Source of the DNA: an uncultured Clostridia bacterium
Lineage (GTDB): Bacteria > Bacillota > Clostridia > Oscillospirales > CAG-272
Direction: 5' to 3'
Length of the DNA: 64,000 nt
NCBI GenBank assembly: GCA_944381115.1
Contig: CALWJV010000015.1
Location: 265,894 to 329,893 of the forward strand
This document shows, piece by piece, positions 18,090 through 26,146 of this stretch; position 1 is the first letter of the stretch, and every line of letters starts with the position of its first letter. The translations under genes and the position numbers were made by a program. The notes beneath the pieces were generated by a model that was not told where the DNA came from, searched no databases, and saw only the letters and a program-made list of their open reading frames with translations.

Positions 18090-18707
18090 TCAAAAATATG
18101 TACCGCTGTTAATATCGGATAATATTTTGCACATATGTCTAACCTGCAGGTGTGAAAGTTTTCCGCGCTTGTCCATTGCGGAAAGTTTTTTGTTCAAATT
18201 TTCTGCGCTTACGATGGAGCGGTTAAGATTATGTGTGAAGCGAAGGTCGGGGTTAGTGTAAACAAGTAGGGAATGTGCTTTTACGGCACCGAGTCCAGAA
18301 TTTTTAGCGTAATATTCTATTAAATTTCTTGCTCCCTCCTGTATTCTGAAGGGGTTATCAAATTCGATATAATTTCCGTTAAATATATGTTTCCATTTTT
18401 GTTCGCTCGGGTTTTCAATAAGACCTTCTCCATTGATTTGGCAAATAATATAAACTCCGGCACGGTTTACAGCAATGATCCCAATATTTATTTCTTCTCC
18501 GTCTTTTGAGGGTATTGGAAGCGAAAGTTCAGTAAAAACACGGTTTTTACCCATAGTGACATAAAGAAGTTTTGCAGGAAGGGTTTCTGAGTCATCTGAG
18601 TTTAAAAGTATTTTTTGCAGGCACTGCCTGATAAGTCTTGGCTCAATTATACGGTTTATTATGTAAAAAAGTAAAACGAACAATACTGCAGATATAAAAA
18701 ATTTCAT
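18090..18707 (-). CDS. NERD-like membrane-anchored protein with lost nuclease residues
   Basis: A 205-aa protein: one N-terminal membrane helix (FFISAVLFVLLFYIINRII), then a NERD-like domain (FTELSLPIPSKDGEEINIGIIAV..., then KWKHIFNGNYIEFDNPFRIQ). NERD domains have D in the EIDH motif and E-x-K in the next strand; here these read EINIG and IICQING, so the metal-binding residues are gone. It is probably a non-catalytic relative. The ATG ending at 18707 is preferred, with GGCGGGTGG upstream; a GTG four codons earlier (18719) is possible. The gene is not clearly linked to a neighbour. Confidence 0.55.
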   Translation of the reverse strand: MKFFISAVLFVLLFYIINRIIEPRLIRQCLQKILLNSDDSETLPAKLLYVTMGKNRVFTELSLPIPSKDGEEINIGIIAVNRAGVYIICQINGEGLIENPSEQKWKHIFNGNYIEFDNPFRIQEGARNLIEYYAKNSGLGAVKAHSLLVYTNPDLRFTHNLNRSIVSAENLNKKLSAMDKRGKLSHLQVRHMCKILSDINSGTYF

Positions 18708-19022
18708 GCTTTGATCCACCCGCCTTAGGCTTGTTAATAAAATAGTGCTTAAAAAAATTATATACTATTTGCCCGGCGAAACAGGTCATATTTTGATGTC
18801 GTAAAAACAAACTTTTTACGCTTTTTTAATAAAGATTCGCAAAAACATATTTTCAGTACGAAATTTATTTATAAAGATGGATTTTGCAGAGTGATAATTA
18901 CTTTTACACGTAGCTGTTACGGATAAGATAATAATGTTTAAGTCAATTAGTACGAAAACGGAGCCAAGTCTCGTTAGATGAAAACTTGGCTCTAAATTTT
19001 CAAGTATATAATATATAATTAA
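18708..19022. other. Gene-free stretch
   Basis: I see no convincing ORF here. The only structure is the hairpin at 18961-18992; the rest is AT-rich spacer that probably holds the promoter of the NERD-like gene on the minus strand. Confidence 0.6.
18961..18992. terminator. Hairpin ending the ligase-ACP operon
   Basis: A 9-bp stem GAGCCAAGT / ACTTGGCTC with a 14-nt loop lies 31 bp past the ACP stop codon. The T-tract is weak on the minus strand (CGTTTTCG). Confidence 0.6.
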
Positions 19023-19247
19023 TCAGGTGGCATCAGAAAGATATTTTACGATATCCCCGACAGTAAGAAATTTTCTGATTACATTTTCGTTTATTTCAAT
19101 ATTAAATTTTTCTTCAAATATCATTATAAGATCAGCAAGTTCCAGAGAATTTATTCCGAGATCATTTACAAGTTCTGCATCCAAAGATATATCGCTTTCT
19201 TTTATTTGAAGTTCATCAACAAGAATTTCTTTTACTTTATCAAACAT
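19023..19247 (-). CDS. Acyl carrier protein
   Basis: A 74-aa acidic carrier protein. The phosphopantetheine serine is Ser34 in DLGINSLELADLI; the usual Asp before it is Asn. The start is the ATG ending at 19247, 9 nt behind AAAGGA; an ATG six codons earlier lies inside that ribosome site. It is 29 bp downstream of an AMP-forming ligase, so it is likely the ligase's acceptor rather than the housekeeping fatty-acid synthesis ACP, which normally sits in a fab cluster. That partner assignment is inference. Confidence 0.88.
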   Translation of the reverse strand: MFDKVKEILVDELQIKESDISLDAELVNDLGINSLELADLIMIFEEKFNIEINENVIRKFLTVGDIVKYLSDAT

Positions 19248-19276
19248 AGTATTTAATCCTTTCATTCTTGTAAGTA

Positions 19277-20977
19277 TTATTTTACCAAAAATCTTTTTAT
19301 TTTTCTTGTGGTAGTCTTTTCAAATTCAGTGTCTCTGATTTCCATACACTGTATATGTTTAAATGTTGGAAGGTGCTTATTTGTTGTATCTACCGCATCT
19401 TTTACCATTTTTGCTATATCTTCTTTAGTTTTACCTTCAGAAAGTTCTGCATTGGGATAAATTACGGCCGTTATAACTATTTCACCAGAATCATTTTTTC
19501 TGCCTATTACAACAGTTTCCCCGATTATTTCATTTTTATAAAGATATTCCTCGAGTTCCTCCGGAAAAATATTTTTACCATTTGAAAGAATAATGACATT
19601 CTTTTTTCGTCCGGTAATGAAAATGTAACCGTCTTTGTCCATGTACCCAATATCTCCGGTTCTGAACCAGCCGTCTTCTGTGAATACTTCTTTGGTTGCA
19701 TCAGGATTGTTTAGGTAACCCATCATTACATTGTCACCTTTAACAAGGATTTCTCCGGTTTTTTCATTTTCATCCTTGTCAATTTTTACAGTACATCCGT
19801 AAACAGGTGTTCCGACCGATCCGAGTTTTTGTTTTCCGTTGCGGTTTACCGAAACAAGAGGTGAACATTCAGTTATTCCGTATCCTTCAAGTATAGTAAT
19901 ACCGAATGTAGAAAATTCACGGATTAGATCCTTTGAAAGCGGAGCACCTCCGCAAATTATATATTTTAAATTACCTCCAAGAGCGTTGTGAACATCTTTA
20001 AACAATTTTTTACGTACATCAATTCCGAATTTAAGAAGGAAATTGCTTATTACCATTCCCATTTTTGCCTTACGTCTCATACCTTTTTTGTCAATTTCTT
20101 TCCAGATTCGTTTATAAATTGTTTCAACAAAAAGAGGTACAAGAATGAGAGAACTTGGTTTAAAATAATTAAAACTGCGAAGAGCATTTTTAATGCTGTC
20201 ATTAAGGTAGGTACAGCAACCGATTTGCGATAAAGCTAAATGTTCAGTGGTTACTTCATAAGAGTGATTCATGGGAAGAACGGAAACAAAAGTACTGTTT
20301 TGGTCAAGGTGTGACATACTTTCTGCCGAAGCATATGTTGCGGTAATTAAGTTTTTATGGCTTAGCATAACACATTTACTTGTACCGGTTGTTCCGGAAG
20401 TAAATATTAATGCTGCAAGTGCTTCCCGGTCAGGATTGAAATCAATAAAGCTTCTGTTACCTTCTTCAATGGATTTTTGACCTTTTTCAATAAGTGAGGA
20501 AACGGAGATATATTTTTCATTGGGTATAAATGATTCATCAGGAATAATAGGAATGAAGTATTTTATGTTAGGGGAAAGGTTTTCAATTTCCTGAATACGA
20601 CTATTAAAAGATTCGGTGTAAACAAGAGCTACAGCATTTGCGATTTTAAGAAATCCTGAAATAGTTTCGTTGTCAAGTTCTTTATCAAGCGGAATAATTG
20701 CTCCGCCTCCGTTTGCGGCAGCAAAATATGTTACCATGTAATAAGGGTTTGTATCGCCAATTACCGCAATGTTGCAACCCATTATACCGAGTGTATTAAA
20801 AGCGGTTCCGAGACTATCAACGGAGTTTTTCATTTGATTATATGAAAAGGAAACAACATCTTTTTTATCTTTAAAATAATAGAGCGGCCTGTCGCCGTAA
20901 TTTTTTGCATTTGATTCTACAAGTTCTTTTAAATTATTTAATTGTTTATATTTTTTTACAGAATTATTTTGCTTCAC
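19277..20977 (-). CDS. AMP-forming acyl-CoA/acyl-ACP synthetase
   Basis: A 566-aa adenylate-forming enzyme that would activate a carboxylic acid with ATP. Visible are the P-loop ALIFTSGTTGTSKCVMLSH, the EGYGITECSPLVS motif, GWFRTGDIGYMDKDGYIFITGRKK (hinge region), and a C-terminal TRKIKRF lysine. It begins with GTG behind AAAGGATC. An acyl carrier protein gene follows 29 bp later, suggesting it loads fatty acid onto that ACP. Long-chain acyl-CoA ligase is the default family reading; the acid used is unknown. Confidence 0.9.
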   Translation of the reverse strand: MKQNNSVKKYKQLNNLKELVESNAKNYGDRPLYYFKDKKDVVSFSYNQMKNSVDSLGTAFNTLGIMGCNIAVIGDTNPYYMVTYFAAANGGGAIIPLDKELDNETISGFLKIANAVALVYTESFNSRIQEIENLSPNIKYFIPIIPDESFIPNEKYISVSSLIEKGQKSIEEGNRSFIDFNPDREALAALIFTSGTTGTSKCVMLSHKNLITATYASAESMSHLDQNSTFVSVLPMNHSYEVTTEHLALSQIGCCTYLNDSIKNALRSFNYFKPSSLILVPLFVETIYKRIWKEIDKKGMRRKAKMGMVISNFLLKFGIDVRKKLFKDVHNALGGNLKYIICGGAPLSKDLIREFSTFGITILEGYGITECSPLVSVNRNGKQKLGSVGTPVYGCTVKIDKDENEKTGEILVKGDNVMMGYLNNPDATKEVFTEDGWFRTGDIGYMDKDGYIFITGRKKNVIILSNGKNIFPEELEEYLYKNEIIGETVVIGRKNDSGEIVITAVIYPNAELSEGKTKEDIAKMVKDAVDTTNKHLPTFKHIQCMEIRDTEFEKTTTRKIKRFLVK

Positions 20978-21121
20978 TTTAAGATCCTTTCGTTTATTGT
21001 ATATTTAAAAAGATTTTAAAACAATCATAATACAGGTACAATCAACTGTTTTTAAAAATACCTTAAAAAATATTATATTGTTTTTTTTTTAATTTGTCAA
21101 GTAATTTTTAAAAATAACCTC

Positions 21122-21151
21122 TTGAATATTTATAATTACATGAAGTATAAT
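21122..21151 (+). promoter_or_regulatory. Sigma-A-type promoter
   Basis: TTGAAT (21122-21127), 18-bp spacer, TATAAT (21146-21151), about 95 nt before the GTG of the next gene. Confidence 0.6.
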
Positions 21152-21247
21152 ATAATAAAATAAAAGAAAAAGAGTAATGTGTGTAAAAATTTTGGACTTA
21201 GTATTTTAAAGTAAAAAAATAAAATTACAAAAAGGAAATAATACGGC

Positions 21248-22081
21248 GTGAAAAAAAGAAAAGGTTTTTTTGATGATATTGAAGATGATAAAAATTTAAT
21301 AAATGAACCTATATTAAAAAAAGATACAAATCATTTGTTGAGCAATGAATATAATCAATACATAGAAAATTCTAATGTAAACAAAATAAATGGATCAGAA
21401 AAACGAACAGAGAATAAAGAAAAAAAGAGCGGAAAGAAAAAAAATATAATAATAAGTTCGTGTATCGCTATTATTCTGATTTCGTTTATACTTGTACGTA
21501 TATCAGATGCAATTGGATGGTTTGGAGAAAAAAACAGTGAATACCCGAGCGATGGTACGGGAGGCATAAAAGAAGAATTTTACTATTATCCTGCAGATTA
21601 TGAGACAGATATATTTACAATTCCCGGGTATCTTGAACTTGATCGAACAATAAAATATGCTCCTGATACATCTCAGAGTTATATTATTGAAAACGGAAAT
21701 TATGCTTCCGAGGGAGAACCGGCACTTACAGTATTAGGAGAATATCTGAATGCAGCAATAGCAGGTGATAACGAGAAGGTAAATTCACTATTTACTGAAG
21801 AGTATTTTAATATTGAAGGAAATAAGAGGTATGAAAAATTTCCTCCACAAAAACTGTTTGAAATAAAGATAAGGAATGAGCGTTCTGAAAAGCAAATGTC
21901 AGGATATACTGTTTATTATTTTACAGTAAGTTATAAAATATATAAAAATGACGGATTATTTCGTAAAGGAGTAGACGAAACAAGGGAAATGGCTCAGATA
22001 TTTGAGATAAATATTTATAATGACGGTAGCGGGAAAATAAACAATGTTTATTTGCGTCGTGGATATGTACTTGACATATAA
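21248..22081 (+). CDS. Single-pass membrane protein with extracytoplasmic domain
   Basis: A 277-aa protein: a lysine-rich cytoplasmic N-terminal region (about 65 residues, ending KKSGKKKN), one membrane helix (IIISSCIAIILISFILVRIS) and an extracytoplasmic domain of about 180 residues. The latter (AGDNEKVNSLFTEEYF... GYTVYYFTVSYKIYKN) resembles small NTF2-like or DUF-type lipoprotein domains, but I do not recognise it. GTG start behind AAGGA. The DUF4097 lipoprotein gene follows after 52 bp and is probably co-transcribed. Confidence 0.75.
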   Translation: MKKRKGFFDDIEDDKNLINEPILKKDTNHLLSNEYNQYIENSNVNKINGSEKRTENKEKKSGKKKNIIISSCIAIILISFILVRISDAIGWFGEKNSEYPSDGTGGIKEEFYYYPADYETDIFTIPGYLELDRTIKYAPDTSQSYIIENGNYASEGEPALTVLGEYLNAAIAGDNEKVNSLFTEEYFNIEGNKRYEKFPPQKLFEIKIRNERSEKQMSGYTVYYFTVSYKIYKNDGLFRKGVDETREMAQIFEINIYNDGSGKINNVYLRRGYVLDI

Positions 22082-22133
22082 AACCGTAACTTTGAAAAAA
22101 TATTAAATAACGGGATAGAAAGGAGACAAAAAT

Positions 22134-23144
22134 TTGAAAAAAATATTTTTAAAATTTGCGTTTTTTTGCACACTTGTTTTTTTCATGGTTTGGTTAATGG
22201 GATGTTCAGGTAGCGGCAAGGACTTTACATTGCAACGTAAGGAGTATGAAAGTACAGTTACGGAATTGAAGTTAGAATTGGGAGTTTCGGATGTAGAGGT
22301 AAGAAAATCTGACAAAGAGAAGATAATTTTTGAATATTTTGACAAAGCGGAGCCTATTTACAGTATTAAAGAGGAAAACGGTACTGTAACGATGTCAGAC
22401 ATAAATACAGGTGCATCTTCGAAAATTAAATTCGGAATGGGTAAATACTATAAAACAATAATTTCTGTTCCTAACGGATATCAGGGGGATTTGATTTTAA
22501 AAACAGTATTGGGAGATATTCTGGTAAAAAATTTTTCAAGCAAAGAAAATAATTTAAATATAAAAAACGAAAACGGTGAAATAAAACTTGACGGGGTTGC
22601 AGTTACAAATCTTAATATTGAAAGTAAAGCGTCAGATATCACTATAAAAAATATTAATGTTTCAAATGTTGATATAGTAACTGTTGATGGAGAGATAAAA
22701 ACTTCAAATATTCAGTGTGCAAAATACTCAGTGAATGGTGAAACAACAGATGTTGAAATAAAAAATGTAAGTGTAGGTGGTGTAAGTGTTGCAATTACAG
22801 CGGGTGATGTGTACTTTGAAAATGTAAAGGCAGGAGGAACAGTGAAGATCAGTTCCAGATCCGGTGATATTCATGCAGAAGGTCTTGACGCAAGTATTTG
22901 CTCTATGACGTCTGGATCTGGTGATATAGAACTTGAAAATCTTTGGATAGGCAGTAGTATTTACCTTGTTTCAGAGAGTGGGGACATAGAAGCAAGTGTA
23001 GCTGATCCTGCTACTAATTTTAAAATTGATGCAATATCCGATTACGGAAAAAATAACCTGAAAAATCTTACGGGTTTTGGATTTAAAAATTTTACAGTAA
23101 GAAACGTAACTGGAGATATAAACATTAAATTCAGTAAATATTAA
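22134..23144 (+). CDS. DUF4097-type beta-helix lipoprotein
   Basis: A 336-aa protein with a lipoprotein signal (hydrophobic helix ending LMGC, lipidation at about Cys23) and a repetitive beta-rich domain with recurring G-D-I units (LGDILVKNF, SGDIHAEGL, SGDIELENL, SGDIEASV, TGDINIKF). That is the DUF4097/putative adhesin type of right-handed beta-helix. It starts at TTG (22134) after AGAAAGGAG. It would be anchored outside the membrane. The upstream gene on the same strand encodes a membrane protein. Confidence 0.78.
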   Translation: MKKIFLKFAFFCTLVFFMVWLMGCSGSGKDFTLQRKEYESTVTELKLELGVSDVEVRKSDKEKIIFEYFDKAEPIYSIKEENGTVTMSDINTGASSKIKFGMGKYYKTIISVPNGYQGDLILKTVLGDILVKNFSSKENNLNIKNENGEIKLDGVAVTNLNIESKASDITIKNINVSNVDIVTVDGEIKTSNIQCAKYSVNGETTDVEIKNVSVGGVSVAITAGDVYFENVKAGGTVKISSRSGDIHAEGLDASICSMTSGSGDIELENLWIGSSIYLVSESGDIEASVADPATNFKIDAISDYGKNNLKNLTGFGFKNFTVRNVTGDINIKFSKY

Positions 23145-23214
23145 TTTTTAAATTCGTTGAATTTTAGATTTTTGACTTTGAATTCATAATTAACGTATTA
23201 GTTATTACAAATTG

Positions 23215-23256
23215 AAACGGTAAATATGTTTTGAAAAGATATTTACCGTTTTTGTT
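23215..23256 (+). terminator. Terminator
   Basis: A 13-bp stem AAACGGTAAATAT / ATATTTACCGTTT is followed by TTTTGTTATTTT, 70 bp past the DUF4097 gene. Confidence 0.85.
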
Positions 23257-23337
23257 ATTTTAAAGTATAAATTATCCATTTAATATTTTGCTATTTTTAT
23301 TGGAGAGAAAAGGTCAATAATTTTGCAGAAAAAATCA

Positions 23338-23366
23338 TTGAAAAAAACTTAAAAAAATGTTAAAAT
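23338..23366 (+). promoter_or_regulatory. Sigma-A-type promoter of the GH2 gene
   Basis: TTGAAA (23338-23343), 17-bp spacer, TAAAAT (23361-23366), 40 bp before the start codon. Confidence 0.65.
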
Positions 23367-23405
23367 TCAATTAATCTTAAAAATGAAAGGTAAGGTAATC
23401 TAGAA

Positions 23406-25142
23406 ATGGTAAATTTAAGAAATGAATACCCAAGGCCCCAACTTGTTCGTAAATATTGGCAATGTCTTAATGGTAAATGGGGATTTTATATAGATAATGG
23501 TCGATCTGGACTCGACAGAAGATATGAAAGAAACGGAAGTTTTCCGCTCGAGATAAATGTACCATATTGTCCGGAGAGTGAACTTTCAGGTGTACATAAT
23601 ACAGACTTTATGAATGCCGTTTGGTACAAAAAGACTTTTGAAATACCTAAAGAATGGTCAAATAAACGTATAATTCTTCATTTTGGGGCAGTTGACTTTT
23701 TTTCAGTAGTTTACGTAAACAATGTACGTGTAGGCGAACATGCAGGAGGATATACACCTTTTTCATTTGATATTACAGATCAAATAAAAGAAGGTGAAAA
23801 CATTTTAGTGGTTTATGTAGAGGACGATACACGTTCGGGTATTCAGGCAAGCGGTAAGCAGTCAGAAAAATACAATTCTTACAACTGTTACTATACAAGA
23901 ACAACTGGTATATGGCAAACAGTTTGGCTTGAGCCGGTAGAAAACTCTTATGTAAAAAACGTCAATTATATATCTGATATTACAGTACCTTCTGTAAAAG
24001 TAATGGTTAAACTTTGTGGAGAATATATCGGAAAAAAACTTTCGTTAAAAACATCATATGAGGGCAGAGAAACGGGAAGTACCGAGATAATGTGTAACGG
24101 AAATACTGTATCTGCAGAAATTAAACTTAAAGAAAAGCAGCTTTGGGAGGCAGGAAAGGGAAGGCTTTACGATGTAACGATAACCCTTGCTGATGAAAAA
24201 AAAGTATATGACGAAGTCAGCTCATACTTTGGACTCCGTGAAGTTGGGCTCAACGGTATGGCATTTACACTCAACGGAAAAAATATTTTTGGACGTTGGG
24301 TACTTGATCAAGGATTTTACCCCGATGGAATTTACACGGCTCCGAGCGATGAGGCCCTAAAAAATGATATTTTATATTCAATGCAACTTGGTTTTAACGG
24401 TGCAAGACTTCATGAAAAAGTATTTGAGCCTCGCTTCCTTTATTGGGCAGATGTTCTCGGTTATACAGTATGGGGAGAATACCCAAACTGGGGACTGGAT
24501 CATAATAATGCAAGTGCCATGTACAATGTAATTCCTGAATGGCTTGAGGCAATGGAAAGAGATATTGCGCATCCCTCTTTAATCGGTTGGTGTCCTTTTA
24601 ATGAGACATGGGGATGTAAGCAAAATAAGATTGTAAAAACTGTTTATTTTATAACAAAATCCGTAGATCCGACACGTCCTGTAATAGACACAAGCGGAAA
24701 TTATCATACAATAACTGATATTTTTGATGTTCATGATTATGATCAAAATCCTGAGACATTTAAAGCAAACTATTTGGAACTTGATAAAGGTATAGCAAAA
24801 GATCAGATATTTAGAAAAGAAGGTGTCGGTGCACAGCAGTATACAGTGGGAAAACCGTTTTTTATGAGTGAATACGGGGGGATACGCTGGACGGATAAAG
24901 ACGGTTGGGGTTACGGTGTAGGACCAAAAACCGAAGAAGAGTTTTTCTATCGCTATAAAGGTCTTACAGAAGCTATGCTATTTAATGATAAGGTTCTTGG
25001 ATTCTGTTATACTCAACTTTATGATGTAGAGCAGGAGCAAAACGGTCTTATGACATATGATAGAAAGTTCAAATTTGCGCCGGAGCGAATTTACGAAATC
25101 AACACACAGAAAGCAGCCATAGAGGAAAAAAACGAAGAATAA
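23406..25142 (+). CDS. Glycoside hydrolase family 2 protein
   Basis: A 578-aa beta-glycosidase of the GH2 family (beta-galactosidase / beta-glucuronidase type). A sugar-binding jelly roll (about residues 1-175, with WYKKTFEIP and LHFGAVDFFSVVYVNN), an Ig-like domain (to about 270) and a TIM barrel are in order. The acid/base Glu lies in WCPFNETWG (about 399) and the nucleophile Glu in FFMSEYGG (about 488). No signal peptide, so it is cytoplasmic. It has its own promoter and terminator; an AraC-type regulator faces it. The substrate cannot be fixed from the sequence. Confidence 0.9.
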   Translation: MVNLRNEYPRPQLVRKYWQCLNGKWGFYIDNGRSGLDRRYERNGSFPLEINVPYCPESELSGVHNTDFMNAVWYKKTFEIPKEWSNKRIILHFGAVDFFSVVYVNNVRVGEHAGGYTPFSFDITDQIKEGENILVVYVEDDTRSGIQASGKQSEKYNSYNCYYTRTTGIWQTVWLEPVENSYVKNVNYISDITVPSVKVMVKLCGEYIGKKLSLKTSYEGRETGSTEIMCNGNTVSAEIKLKEKQLWEAGKGRLYDVTITLADEKKVYDEVSSYFGLREVGLNGMAFTLNGKNIFGRWVLDQGFYPDGIYTAPSDEALKNDILYSMQLGFNGARLHEKVFEPRFLYWADVLGYTVWGEYPNWGLDHNNASAMYNVIPEWLEAMERDIAHPSLIGWCPFNETWGCKQNKIVKTVYFITKSVDPTRPVIDTSGNYHTITDIFDVHDYDQNPETFKANYLELDKGIAKDQIFRKEGVGAQQYTVGKPFFMSEYGGIRWTDKDGWGYGVGPKTEEEFFYRYKGLTEAMLFNDKVLGFCYTQLYDVEQEQNGLMTYDRKFKFAPERIYEINTQKAAIEEKNEE

Positions 25143-25183
25143 AAAATACCGGTCATGCTACTTTTGCATGACCGGTATTTTTT
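25143..25183. terminator. Bidirectional terminator
   Basis: A 16-bp stem ends in T-runs (AATACCGGTCATGC / GCATGACCGGTATT) between the GH2 gene and the convergent AraC-type gene. Confidence 0.9.
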
Positions 25184-25251
25184 ATTTGAATATTATAAAA
25201 TAATAGCACAAAAGTAAAAAGTATAAAAAATAAAGAAAAAAATAATTTAAT

Positions 25252-26037
25252 TCAAAAGACAGGGGGTTTTAAGTTTTCGCCGGAAACAAATTTTGCATAC
25301 ATTCCGGGAGTAACATTACAAATTTTTTTGAACTGTCTTATAAAATGGTAAACATTGGTGTATCCGACTGCTGTTGCCGCCTCACTTACTGAACAGTTAT
25401 TGTTTAAAAGAAAGTTTTTTGCATGTTCGATCCTTGCGTTTTGCAGGTCTTTTTGAGGAGTAATTCCAAAGATTTCTTTATATACCTCGTAAAATTTTGA
25501 AACGCTTAGAAGTACACGTGCCGCCATTTTTTCGGCGCTCCAGTCTTCGTTGTATGTCAACATAATTTCGTTTCTTAGAGAAGTGAATTCTTTATATTGT
25601 GAATGGCTACTTTGTTGCGTTGTTTCATTTTTAGTTCTGGATATCTTTGCAAAAAGCAATTCAATTTGTGAATTAATAATATTTTCATAAAACAACCGTT
25701 TTCTTATCAACTCAAATTCTGTTTCGGAAACGATTTCTGAAATAAAAGAACTGTGAGAAAGAATATACGGTTTGTTAAAATCAAAACCGTACTTTTCTAC
25801 AATAGGTCTTAGGCCTCGAGCATGAAACCAGTCGTGAATTAGCGGACCGTTTTGTGATGAAAATTTTCTTACGGTGTTTTTGTCGTAAACTATAAATGTT
25901 TTTTCGGGATAATTTTTGCCATTAATTATTACCGGAGTGAGAAAATGTACAAAAACATATTCTTCACCTGTGTTTTTTTCTATTGAAAAACCGCATTGTT
26001 CTTTCCAAAAAGCCCTAACATTTGTTATTTTTACCAT
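25252..26037 (-). CDS. AraC-family transcriptional regulator
   Basis: A 261-aa regulator. The N-terminal half looks like a cupin-type sensor (FLTPVIINGKNYPEKTFIVYD), and the C-terminal ~95 residues hold the two helix-turn-helices (NCSVSEAATAVGYTNVYHFIRQFKKICNVTPG, split by a short linker). The region WSAEKMAARVLLSVSKFYEVYK is the first helix pair. It is convergent with GH2, so a role in sugar-responsive control of that gene is plausible but not shown. Confidence 0.88.
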   Translation of the reverse strand: MVKITNVRAFWKEQCGFSIEKNTGEEYVFVHFLTPVIINGKNYPEKTFIVYDKNTVRKFSSQNGPLIHDWFHARGLRPIVEKYGFDFNKPYILSHSSFISEIVSETEFELIRKRLFYENIINSQIELLFAKISRTKNETTQQSSHSQYKEFTSLRNEIMLTYNEDWSAEKMAARVLLSVSKFYEVYKEIFGITPQKDLQNARIEHAKNFLLNNNCSVSEAATAVGYTNVYHFIRQFKKICNVTPGMYAKFVSGENLKPPVF

Positions 26038-26146
26038 GTATTTTCACCATTTATAATCAGGTATTAAATTGTTATATTGAGTTTCGGAGAAGATTTTAAA
26101 GAATTTGTACAAGTATATTATTATAAATCGTCTTAAAAAGGCACGA

